Shown in pieces: positions 32,528-42,633 of a DNA stretch of 64,000 nucleotides. The DNA is from Perca fluviatilis. Its lineage: Eukaryota; Chordata; Actinopteri; Perciformes; Percidae. The position numbers and the translations under genes were made by a program. The notes below the pieces were generated by a model that ran no database searches, was not told where the DNA came from, and worked only from the letters and a program-made list of their open reading frames with translations. Numbering within the stretch: the stretch's first letter is position 1; each line of letters begins with the position of its first letter. Location of the stretch: contig NC_053112.1 of the NCBI RefSeq assembly GCF_010015445.1, positions 39,367,781 to 39,431,780 on the forward strand, written 5' to 3'.

Positions 32528-32891
32528 TTTGGTTGAAGGCAGGTGAACTTACCTGCTGTATTTTATATAGTGCTTAAACCTGATTGGTGTGTCTACAATT
32601 AAGCAATCATGTGTTTTCATACCTGGTGGCTGTGTTTAACCAGTTGGTTCATGGGTGTGTTCATTTGAAAGCCTTTGCTTTGAAATTGAAAGCAAATGAC
32701 ATCATGATAAATGTCTGTGTCAAATGCATACAAGTGTGTTTAGTGTTTTGCAAATCACTGTGTGTGATGTTTTGCAAAAAGTGTGCTTACAGTTGTGCAA
32801 ATGTTGTGCAAGTTTTGCTCCTTGAGTGTAAGGTTTTGCTAATTGTGGGAAAGTTTTAATTTTAGTGTGTAAGCAATTGTAAAAAACTGTA

Positions 32892-33720
32892 ATAAGCAGG
32901 GAACATTGAAAGGTCAAGCAGAGAACATTTATCACAAAATCTAAAGTACAATATATAAAGTATATAATAACAAAACAATACCAATAAAACATATCAGTAC
33001 TTTCCTGTCAACTGAAATGTCTGATATGCCTCAGTTCAATAGCAGCATTCTACCATCATGTTAAATCAAGTTATACAAAATAAATGAAAAATCCACTGAA
33101 AATGGGACATTTCTGTAAACAATCTGTGATATGTAACATTATTCCAGCATTTGAACAGTACATATAATAATAAAAAGAGGACTCTGAGCGAACATGTCAT
33201 TCATCTTGTTCAACTTGTACAACTTAAACATATAAATGAATTATTTGCTCCAAAGTTGACTGTTGAGCAGAACTCTCAAAAGTTTGGTAAATACGAGCCC
33301 AGCCCACGAGACTCTAGAATTCAAAACGTACCATTTCAAAGATTTATTAAAATGTTTTTCCTGCAATTGAAGGTCTGTGTGATTTTCCTACAACTTGAAT
33401 ATCATTTGTTTCTTCTAAGACTGCTGTAAACTGCACCTTCCCGAAGAACTGACAGCACTTAGATGATGTTTCATGAGTGATGATTGAATTTATATTACGA
33501 CTGATGAAAGTAAATGTTGACTAAATACAGCTTTGTTAGTTATGAAAAAAGGTCCTCCAAAAATACCTCATTGTCAAGTTTTACAGCAATATTGTAGTTC
33601 CTTAATTGGCCACTTGGTGTCAGTCTTTCACCTAACTTTGTGAAAATATCAGGACCATAGCTGAGATTGTCAGATGATAGGCTATTATTCCTCTTGTCTG
33701 GCTGCTACTGTATTAATGGC
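32892..33720. other. Intergenic stretch, no gene seen
   Basis: AT-rich DNA with no recognised exon or element. Confidence 0.4.
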
Positions 33721-33745
33721 ATATATATATATATATATATATATT
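33721..33745. repeat. (TA)n microsatellite
   Basis: About 12 AT units in an uninterrupted run. Confidence 0.95.
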
Positions 33746-34304
33746 TCAATCAGGAGAGACTTCGTTGCAGATATGCAATGATTTATTGTACATATGTGTG
33801 AAATGTACAGTACAGTCTTTGGAGATTAGACTCCACCATCATTTTAAAAATCTGAAAAACTTTTAAAAGGGGTAGAAGCCGAAATATGACGAAAAGCCGA
33901 AAAGCCGCCGGTGGAGGCCTGCCGGAGGAGGACCCAGGAGCTGTGAGGGGCGAAGACCGGAGGAGCAGGGGAGGAGGAGGGTGGCGCTCTTATCCTGAAA
34001 TGACAACTGAGCAGCAGAGAGAGAGACGGGTTTAAAACAGGGATGTCATGCAATGATTGGCTCGTGATTTTCGTGGCCGCTTCTGATTTGTTAAAAGAAA
34101 AGTGACCACCTCTACGGCTGATTCGTTTAGAGGAGAGAGAAAGTGATTATGTTTTAGAAGTCTTCCTGAAAGAATTTGCGCTGAGCTCCATTTATAGATA
34201 TATAGTACTCAATAGAAGATATAGTTTTTTTCTAGTAGGAGAAAACTATTTCATTAGAGCAACAATTCATGGTTACTGTCTGACAGTAGTCTGTTTTAGT
34301 CGGC

Positions 34305-34306
<2 letters not shown>
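33746..34306. other. Intergenic stretch with GC-rich patch
   Basis: A GC-rich patch at about 33895-33990 stands out from AT-rich surroundings. The proline/serine frame on the minus strand has no domain and is not called. Confidence 0.35.
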
Positions 34307-34347
<41 letters not shown>

Positions 34348-34358
34348 TGTGTGTGCGC
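34307..34358. repeat. (GT)n microsatellite, interrupted
   Basis: GT units with one TATG interruption, ending in GCGCGC. Confidence 0.95.
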
Positions 34359-34494
34359 GCATTACATTCAGGATTAAGCTTGACATGTATCTGTAGTTAG
34401 AGTCAGAGCAGCCCTGTGCAGGTGGTACAACCGATAACATTTTAATCTTATTTTCAAGGTGAGGAAAAAAGCTAGCAGAGGCTAAACTCTCTCT

Positions 34495-34558
<64 letters not shown>
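34495..34558. repeat. (GT)n microsatellite
   Basis: About 31 GT units without interruption. Confidence 0.95.
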
Positions 34559-34560
<2 letters not shown>

Positions 34561-34835
34561 ATGTGTGATTGAGAGAAATTGTGGATTAAAGCAGCGCTTC
34601 TGTTCTAGGTGATATCTTTTCTGTTTGATATTTGAAGCCAATAACAAGAGAAGTTATGAGGAGCCATTGAGAATTACCTACTTGCAGTAAGCATATTAGA
34701 TAGGCTGGTTGAAAGGGATTCTTAGTTGAATGTGTGGGTGTTCACAGATTATATATAAACACATGCCTGTACTGTACGTTAGCCAACACACACCTTGTGT
34801 CTGTGTGTTTCAAACCAATGAGCTAAAAGAATGAG

Positions 34836-35111
34836 CTACAGTGTATATTGTAATATATTACAATATATTATTTTCCATTACATTTTACAATATATTATAT
34901 ATTGAAAAAACATGGACTAATATATTGATGATACATATATTATACAATATATTATGTATTGCAATATATTGCAAAATATACAAATTATTGCCACTTCATA
35001 TATTCCAAAATATGTGCTAACTTATATTTATAAATATCCACCATAATGTGTTCCCATTTATATGGGAAAAGGTATTGGTAATATATGTAAAGATATAGTT
35101 TCACATCTTTG
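34836..35111. repeat. AT-rich AATATATTG-type repeat tract
   Basis: Many ATATATTG/CAATATAT motifs in mirrored order. Similar composition and motifs recur at 42690-42850, on the far side of the nested insertions. Confidence 0.55.
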
Positions 35112-35425
35112 TTTAATATATGGTAGAATACATTTTAAATATATGTAAAATTATATGGAAACATATATGTACAGATATGTGTTTAATATATGGTAGAATA
35201 TATTTTAAATATATGTAAACCTATATGGAAACATATATGTACAAATATGTGTTTAATATATGGTAGAATATATTTTCAATATATGTAAAATTATATGGAA
35301 ACACATGTACAGATATGTGTTTAATATATGGTAGAATATATTTTAAATATATGTAAACCTATATGGAAACATATATGTACAAATATGTGTTTAATATATG
35401 GTAGAATATATTTTTAATATATGGC
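35112..35425 (+). repeat. AT-rich minisatellite, about 70-bp period
   Basis: TTTAATATATGGTAGAATA recurs at 35112, 35182, 35252, 35320 and 35390 (spacings 70, 70, 68, 70). Alternate units carry slightly different middles, suggesting a higher-order alternation. Confidence 0.9.
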
Positions 35426-36668
35426 ATACATAATTTTTGCCCGGTGTCTTAACGTCTGTTTCAGAGCACCAGAGAGCAGAGCAGACATATCAGTAGCACT
35501 GAAAGGAGAGCCGAAAATCTGCGTTACTGTGGGTCCCGTAGATACAGGTCGTGTAGGGTGACTTCGTGGTATGTAGCACCGGATTTCGGTACCCAATCCT
35601 ATTCAGGAAGAAGATTTTTATAAGTAAATGTAAAATATGGAGCCAGGGAATAAAGGACCCAATCGCAGAGAGAAGGCAGGTAGGCAGGAGAAGGTTTGAG
35701 GAAGGGGATTTATTAACAAAAACACGGCAGCACTAAGGCTGGTAAAAACCCAGGGAAAAATACAAAAAAAGGCACAAGGCTGAAACAAACTGACAGGATA
35801 GGAACTTACTCAATAGACAGGACCAGGACACAAACTAGCAGGTAGAGGAACACAAACTCATGCAGGCAAGACAACGGACACAAAAGAATCTGACAAGACA
35901 CAAAGGGAAACACAGAGGCTAAATAAACTAGTTAACGAGCAAACACAGGACAGGTGACACCAGGGCAGGGGAACAGGTGGAGCACATTAGACAATCACAC
36001 AGGCGCGAAAACACAGGAAGCAGAACTAGACATGACAAGAAAGAAAACTGACTATCACAATAAAACAGGAAACAGAACATAATACAAAACAAGACCGAAA
36101 ATCACTCAATGACAAGGAGACAAAACCCACAGTACAAAAACAATACAGGAACATACATTAAAGGGGTGATAGAATGATTTATAGGGTATTTCACACTGTT
36201 CCTTATGGTCTCTTACTGGGGTATGTAACATTGGTTGGACTGAAAATGGCCTGGTGGATATTTTATTGGCCCTTATGCATCCATGTGTTTTGGCCCTATT
36301 TTCAACAAGAGCTTTTCTTCCATACACACACATTAGAGACGCGCGCTGATTAGTTGAGCGAATCCCCATACACACACATTTGAGACGTGACAGAATCTCA
36401 TATTCCAGACACTGCAATGTTTTATTACCAAATTCACTTCTGAGACTTTTTTATGCGAGAAATCAACTATATAAAGCTAAAATATGGGCCCTTTTACGAA
36501 AATGTATGGCTAATTGCAAATGTGGAAAGACATGTCGGACTTTAGGAGCTCCACACAGTCTGACGAGAAAGCGGCAGCCTGCTGGGCTCCATACCCAGGG
36601 CAAAGTCACCCTTTGTGGATTACTGCACTACCGGGGCTCCGCGGCCGGCTGCCGGCATAACTATAATA

Positions 36669-37255
36669 TATTTAGGGCCCGAGCGCCAACAGCGGCCCTA
36701 TTAAAACTGAAGGAATTATTATTATTTTCTGCAAATGAATTGGCTTTTTAAGGGGCTTAACATATTCAAAAACTCACCAAAATTGGCAGTCGCATAAAGT
36801 CTGGTGAAAATGTTTGTATTTTAAGGGTTTCGGGAATAGGTGCGCAAAAATGGCTCGCTAGCGCCCCCTACAAAGTTAAAGAAATTGAGCCCCTGCAGTG
36901 CGTTTAGCGTAGACTCACGAAACTTGGTAGAAATATTTAACATGTCAAGATGTACAAAAAACGTCATTGGAGCCATACTCTAAACCCAACAGGAAGTCCG
37001 CCATTTTGATTTCAAAGTTCGAAATTAGTGAGATTTTGGCCACTTCAACGAACTCCCCTAGAGATTTAATCCGATCAAATTCATTTTGAGTGTTTAGCTA
37101 TGAACAAAGAAGTTGTTGTAACTTCAGTGTATGTTGTCGTATCTGCCCAAAATTTCTCACAATTGACAAGGGTCCAGGCCTGAGGACACTTACAGGCCAA
37201 AATTGACTTTTAGTCATAGTGCACCCCCCCCCGCTGGCAAAAGGAAATGCGCCTT
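36669..37255. repeat. Unclassified interspersed repeat
   Basis: Begins GGGCCCGAGCGCC...GGCCCTATT, an edge seen in many fish repeats, and includes AGCGCCCCCTACA and AACAGGAAGTCCGCCATTTTG motifs. No coding capacity and no terminal repeats could be paired. Confidence 0.5.
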
Positions 37256-37257
37256 AT

Positions 37258-38195
37258 ATGTAGGGTTGGGTACCGTTTGGATTTTTACGATTCCGATGCC
37301 GAACCGGTACTTTTAAAACGATTCCGATTCCTAAACGATTCCTAAACCGATTCTTGAAAAACTGAAAAATGACATAAAGAAAGGCTTTTTATGGAGGTTT
37401 TTTTTTTTATTGAAAATTATTTAAATTTAACAATATATTAACGATTTAAAGTACTTAAATATATAATAAGTAAACCTAAGTCACCTAACACACAACTACA
37501 ATAATTTAACAAATAACAGTTACACTATTAACAAGTAACAACAAAATAAATGTTGTTGAGTTGGTATGCCAACCAGCTTCAAACTTTAGCAGGTCTTTTG
37601 CAGAAAAATGACCATATTTGCCTTCTCTGGCAAGATAGGACACCTCTCCTGACTTATGGCATGTAGGCCTACTGCATAGGAGAAAACTCTCTCAGACGGT
37701 GTCCAAGAGGTCTGTACACACCCAGGTATGAGTTTGAAAGGGCAGACAATTTGGGGAGGCTGTCTCGCCTCCCCCACCACCAGGCTACAGGGTCTTGTCT
37801 TGAACGATAGACTAGCAGAGTAAGTGTAATGTTTATTAGCGATCACGTGCAGTCAGTGAATTGTTAATATGCTTTTACGTCCGTTTTGGTGAGCCCAGAG
37901 GGAAAATATGCCATTTTAAAAGTAGCCTACATATACGGTAGCTAGCTAACGGTAGACTACAGAGAAAGTGTGATATTTTTACGTCCGTTTCAGAGCGTGT
38001 ACAAAAAGCCGTCTATCAGCTGTGATAGTAGAGTGCATGTCGGGGGAATAGCACGGACACGCGCTTCACACCGCGAGCGGGCACGTGCGCCACTCGGCAG
38101 AAAAGGGAGAAAGAAAAAAAGAGGCTGCAGCTGTCCGGAGCGACAGAGGGAAAATATTTCAGTCGGAACCGAAATGAGGAACCGAAATTCTTGAA
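37258..38195 (-). mobile_element. hAT element carrying hATC remnant
   Basis: The left edge TAGGGTTGGGTACCG and mirrored ACGATTCCGAT / GGAACCGAAAT motifs on both sides suggest hAT termini. The right tip itself is missing. A transposase C-terminus is read on the minus strand. The right boundary is approximate. Confidence 0.65.
37586..37846 (-). pseudogene. hAT transposase C-terminal dimerisation domain remnant
   Basis: The frame ends TPSERVFSYAVG...LPEKANMVIFLQKTC, the pattern of the hATC dimerisation domain (a PSERVFS core followed by the LPE...ML.FL signature). The upstream catalytic part is missing and the N-terminal third of the frame shows no similarity. Confidence 0.7.
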
Positions 38196-38549
38196 CATTT
38201 TTATGAATGTGAGGGTTCTTGTTAGGAGGAGCAGCTAGCTAACTATGTGTTCCATTCAATACAATGGGAAAATATCGCGGCTAGCTAGCTCCACTTTCGG
38301 CATAGCTATTGAAATTGAAATTGTTTATTTAAGAGGATAACCCCTTGAGATGAAGCATCTCGTTTTCGAGGGGGTCCTCGAGACAACGGACAATAAGACA
38401 AGGACAATACAATACAATACAGCACTTATACATTCACACTCGCTAGAGCTCTCCCTCATCCCACCCCGCCCACCCGCTCCACCGACCCCTTGAAATCAAG
38501 TTTGTATATAATACATATTACAGTATTAGGAAACATGACAAAATTTTGC

Positions 38550-38620
38550 CCATACATACATATGCATATATATACATATACACACATATATACATACATA
38601 CATAATATTCATATGCACAC
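38550..38620. repeat. (TACA)n/(TA)n simple repeat
   Basis: Imperfect ACATATAC-type repeats within the LINE 3' UTR near the Tc1 junction. Confidence 0.8.
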
Positions 38621-38730
38621 CTGCACCCATACTCATGTATACACATAAATAAAGAGGACAAAAAGTATCCCAAATATTTGAACATCTATACCTGAGGAAA
38701 ACATTTACTGTAAGAGTTTGCATACACATA

Positions 38731-40337
38731 CAGTACAGGCCAAAAGTTTGGACACACCTTCTCATTCAATGTTTTTTCTTTATTTTCATGACTATTTACA
38801 TTGTAGATTCTCACTGAAGGCATCAAAACTATGAATGAACACATATGGAATTATGTACTTAACAAAAAAGTGTGAAATAACTGAAAACATGTCTTATATT
38901 TTAGATTCCTCAAAGTAGCCACCCTTTGCTTTTTTGGTAGCGCTGCAAACCCTTGGTGTTCTCTCAATGAGCTTCACGAGGTAGTCACCTGAAATGGTTT
39001 TCACTTCACAGGTGTGCCTTGTCAGGGTTAATTAGTGGAATTTTTTCCCTTATTAATGGGGTTGGGACCATCAGTTGTGTTGTGCAGAAGTCAGGTTGAT
39101 ACGGTCCTATTGGACAACTGTTAGAATTCATATTATGGCAAGAACCAATCAGCTAAGTAAAGAGAAACGAGTGGCCATCATTACTTTAACACATGAAGGT
39201 CAGTCAGTCCGGAAAATTGCGAAAACTTTGAATGTGTCCCCAAGTGCAGTCACAAAAACATCAAGCGCTACAACGAAACATGAGGACCGCCCCAGGAAAG
39301 GAAGACCAAGAGTCACCTCTGCTGCTGAGGATAAGTTCATCCGAGTCACCAGCCTCAGAAATCGCAAGCTAACAGCAGCTCAGATTAGAGACCAGATGAA
39401 TGCCACACAGAGTTCTAGCAGCCAGCTTGAACATCTTAACAACAGTTGTTAGACGGCGTGCGAATCAGGCCTTCATGGTCAAGTAGCTGCTAGGAAACCG
39501 CTGCTAAGGAGAGGCAACAAGCAGAAGAGATTGTTTGAGCCAAGAAACACAAGGAATGGACATTAGACCAGTGGAAATCTGTGATTTGGTCTGATGAGTC
39601 CAAATTTGAGATCTTTGGTTCCAACCGCCGTGTCTTGATGCGACGCAGAAAAGGTGAACGGATGGATTCTATATGCCTGGTTCCCACCGTGAAGCATGGA
39701 CGAGGAGGTGTGGGGCCCCGGGGTGCTTTGCTGGTGACACTGTTGGGGATTTATTCAAAAATTGAAGGCATACTGAACCAGCATGGCTACCGCAGCATCC
39801 TGCAGCGACATGCTATCCCATCCGGTTTGCGTTTAGTTGGACCATCATTTATTTTTCAACAGGACACTGACCCCAAACACACCTTCAGGCTGTGTAAGGG
39901 CTATTTGACCAAGAAGGAGAGTGATGGAGTGCTGTGCCAGATGACCTGGCCTCCACAGTCACCGGACCTGAACCCAATCGAGATGGTTTGGGGTGAGCTG
40001 GACCGCAGAGTGAAGGCAAAAGGGCCAACAAGTGCTAAGCATCTCTGGGAACTCCTTCAAGACTGTTGGAAAACCATTTCAGGTGACTACCTCTTGAAGC
40101 TCATCAAGATAATGCCAAGAGTGTGCAAAGCAGTAATCAGAGCAAAGGGTGGCTACTTTGAAGAAACTAAAATATAAGATATGTTTTCAGTTATTTCACA
40201 CTTTTTGTTAAGTACATCATTCCACGTGTTCATTCATAGTTTTGATGCCTTCAGTGAGAATCTACAATGTAAATAGTCATGAAAATAAAGGAAACGCATT
40301 GAATGAGAAGGTGTGTCCAAACTTTTGGCCTGTACTG
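38731..40337 (+). mobile_element. Tc1-like transposon, complete ends
   Basis: Long inverted termini of about 200 bp begin CAGTACAGGCCAAAAGTTTG on both sides; TA duplications lie at 38729-38730 and 40338-40339. Length 1607 bp. The transposase gene on the plus strand is broken by a frame change. The element is inserted into the LINE. Confidence 0.95.
39135..40177 (+). pseudogene. Tc1 transposase, frameshifted
   Basis: ATG at 39135 (MARTNQLSKEKR) opens the paired HTH domain (SVRKIAKTLNVSPSAV) and a GRPR motif; this frame stops at 39452. The catalytic domain is open in another frame from 39581 to 40177: first aspartate in IWSDESKFEIFG, second in FQQDTDPKHT, glutamate in SPDLNPIEMVWGEL, a DD34E layout. 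All three catalytic residues are kept. At least one indel lies between 39400 and 39580, where the linker is partly readable. Near 39710 the segment around the usual VWGCF region is altered. Confidence 0.9.
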
Positions 40338-40339
40338 TA

Positions 40340-41326
40340 AGTAAAGACCGATGTTTTGAAGGAGTGCAAAGAAGTGACAGATCTTAGAGACCCAGGCAGG
40401 CTATTCCAGTCTGAAGGGGCTTTAACTTTAAAGGCACGTCTGCCACTTTCTTTATAGATGTTTAGCACAGTGAAAAAGGGATATTCAGTGTGTCTCAATC
40501 TATAGCTAGGTCTGTATGGAATTAATTATTCCTTCAGATAAGAAGGATATTCAGAGTACACACATTTAAAAATAACCTGGTACCAGTGATACTGTCTTCT
40601 GGCTTTTGGTGATAATAAGTTCAGTGAGTCATACATTACACAGTGGTGAATATTAAAAGGACATCTCAGCACAAATCTGCATATATTATTAAAAGCAACA
40701 TTTAATGGTTTAAGATTTAATTCTGATGTGTTTTGGTAAACAACATCTGCATAGTCTAATATAGGAAATATTAATTGTGACACAATTCTCAACCTAATCA
40801 CTTGAGTGAAACAGTTAATACAACGATACAATATTCGTAAATTACAGTTGATCATTTTTACAACAGAATTAATATGATACCTAAAGGAGAGTTTTGAATC
40901 AAGCCAAAGGCCCAGATATTTAAGTTCGTCAACTTGTACAAGTGAGGTATCGTCTAAAAATTTGAGTGAAAGATTGTTATCTTGATTCAATGTAGCGGAT
41001 CTGGTGGGAAACAGTATGCTATATGACTTTTTATTCAGTAGAAGGTGGATGGATAGGAACCAAAGTTGAATAGCATTGAAGTTAGATTGCAGTAAGGATT
41101 GAATCTTAGAGACAGGCGCATTAGATGTATAGATCACTGTGTCATCTGCATATAGATGAATATTACAGTCTGAACATATTTGAGGAAGATCATTAATAAA
41201 TAAAGAAAATAGGAGAGGCCCTAAGGAAGAGCCTTGAGGGACACCTTTCTCCATTATTAAGGACTGTGATACACAACCATGAACAGAGACATACTGACGT
41301 CTACAATGAAAATAAGAATTAAACAA
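40340..41326 (-). pseudogene. LINE reverse transcriptase remnant
   Basis: About 266 residues open from 41326 include KGVPQGSSLGPLLFSLFIND and the catalytic YADD box (HLYADDTVIY), then ELKYLGLWLDSKLSF of the thumb. One in-frame TAA at about 40523 interrupts it. The same frame continues with RHTEYPFF and KAPSDWNSLPGSL, the C-terminal motif of such elements, until the Tc1 junction. Fingers and endonuclease are missing, so it is inactive. Confidence 0.85.
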
Positions 41327-42479
41327 AGAAGAGAATATTTAGAAAGGCCTATCGCATATAATTTGTCAAGAAACATATAGTATATTTACAGTTTGAATTT
41401 CTTCAGGCCACTTATATAACATCTACCCCAATTTCTTATAAAGCTAACAATGGTGTCAGATTTCAATTTTATACATTTTTGTGAATTTCAGAGGAATTCT
41501 AAGAGGAGGCTAGCTAGCTCTCATTGATAGAGCTCCATCTATCTATCAATGAGACTTGCGGACAAGAGGTGTTTTGTTCGTTTGTTTAAATAACTCAACA
41601 CACATAATTACACACATTATAAGAGATTGCAGGCGTAACAAGCTGGCTGACCGCACTCTCACTCACGCACACCGGCCATTTAGCAGGAAAAGGGGAGCTG
41701 CAGGCTCTGGAGCTCTGTCAAGGCAGCGGTGTTTGGTAGTCCATTCACCCAAAAAACAGTGACTTTGCGCGGGTATAGAGTGCCGTGGGCTGCCAGCCGT
41801 GACGGAGCTCAATCGAGCTCACAGCAGGCTGGGGTCTGTGAAGGAAGGCAGGCCAGGCGGCGAGGCAGCAACACAGGCCGCACCGGCCGCTGAACTCAGA
41901 CACACAGTCGGACAAAATTTGCAATTAGACATAAATATTTGTAAAACTGCCCATATTTGACCTCTATGTAGTTGATTTCTCGCATAAAAAAGTCTCAGAA
42001 GTGAATTGCATGGTAAAATAGCAGATGAACTATGTATACAATTTCTGAGATCTGCACGACCTACACCTACATTTAGAAGACGAACTGATCTCAGGTCAGT
42101 TGTGTAGCCTATGTAAATGTTGGGGCGTGACAAAGAGAGAGACTAGAGCCAAATGAGGAGGAGCCGCCGAGTTGACGTCAACTAGGCGGCTTGTTGAGAT
42201 TTGCCCGTTTTCAGAGGCAGCTTCAAATTGTGAGATTTGCAGAGGAAAGAGGTGTCAATGGGATTTAGCGGTTCTATGTATGTCCTAGTTACCCACTAAA
42301 CTGTCATTATTCAACTATGACAAGGTAAAGTCGGTTTTGCATTCTATCACCCTTTAAACAGAAGTATACAATTAGGGAAACAGAACCTAATACGAAAACA
42401 GGATTACACATAACAGGGAACAGAAATACAAAGCAAAACACCGAAACCATGACAAAATGTTCCAATTAATGATCCAGGC

Positions 42480-42633
42480 AGCACATTCTCGTCTCCCTCC
42501 TTCATTTTACAGTCGAATGGTGGCTAGAATGGCTCTGGGTCAAAGTTCAATATGGAGTGGATTAATCTGCGTTATTTTCTTTCTTTTTTTTAAATTAAAT
42601 GATTGAAATTAACGCGTTATTTTGACAGCCCTA
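42480..42633. mobile_element. hAT 3'-terminal fragment
   Basis: Ends AATTAACGCGTTATTTTGACAGCCCTA, a hAT-type right terminus. Its complement TAGGGCTGTCA is the left terminus type seen at 5090. No left end is present here. Confidence 0.5.

Larger units (their letters stand above)
31362..32889 (-). mobile_element. Tc1/IS630-type element, internally deleted
   Basis: Imperfect inverted termini CAGTTTTTTTCAGTTGCTTA and (inward) CAGTTTTTTACAATTGCTTA are flanked by TA at 31360-31361 and 32890-32891. The transposase reads on the minus strand. Only its N-terminal DNA-binding part and C-terminal tail remain in 1528 bp. Confidence 0.8.
38308..41336 (-). mobile_element. LINE, 5'-truncated, split by a Tc1 insertion
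   Basis: Minus-strand non-LTR retrotransposon. Its 3' end at 38308 consists of TTGAAA-type short repeats preceded by a tail with ATGCTTCATCTCAAGG. The reverse-transcriptase palm, thumb and C-terminus occupy 40340-41326. The 5' part, including the endonuclease, is missing, as is usual after incomplete reverse transcription. The Tc1 element at 38731-40337 separates the coding end from most of the 3' UTR. Clade probably CR1/L2/Rex-like. Confidence 0.82.
36162..42353 (-). mobile_element. TTAA element with subterminal repeats, copy 2, interrupted
   Basis: Left tip AGGGGTGATAGAATG and right tip CATTCTATCACCCT are flanked by TTAA at 36158-36161 and 42354-42357. The outer few hundred bases are the reverse complement of copy 1 (11585-13766): its left flank matches the right end of copy 1 and vice versa. 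The element is recognisable from 36162 to about 36560 and from about 41340 to 42353; the middle consists of later insertions. Confidence 0.85.
35631..42454 (-). mobile_element. Solo LTR (antisense) split by nested insertions
   Basis: On the minus strand the unit starts TGTCATGGTTTCGG (42454) and ends near 35631. The pieces 35631-36157 and 42358-42454 are about 620 bp in total. An exact 5-bp repeat AAATG at 35626-35630 and 42455-42459 supports these edges; alternatively the end is two bases further out, giving a canonical ACA terminus without a duplication. A minus-strand AATAAA lies near the 3' end (TTAATAAATCCCC). No internal retroelement genes are present, hence solo LTR. Ty3/Gypsy origin is a guess. 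Confidence 0.6.

Noticed and set aside
32262..32546. Proline/leucine-rich plus-strand frame
   Set aside because: It is the antisense of the Arg-Gly tract of the transposase remnant on the minus strand.
34273..34647. Histidine/threonine repeat reading frame on the minus strand
   Set aside because: It is the translation of the (GT)n microsatellites and has no domain.
35112..35425. CRISPR-like repeat array
   Set aside because: Units are contiguous 70-bp tandem repeats without unique spacers, in a eukaryotic genome.
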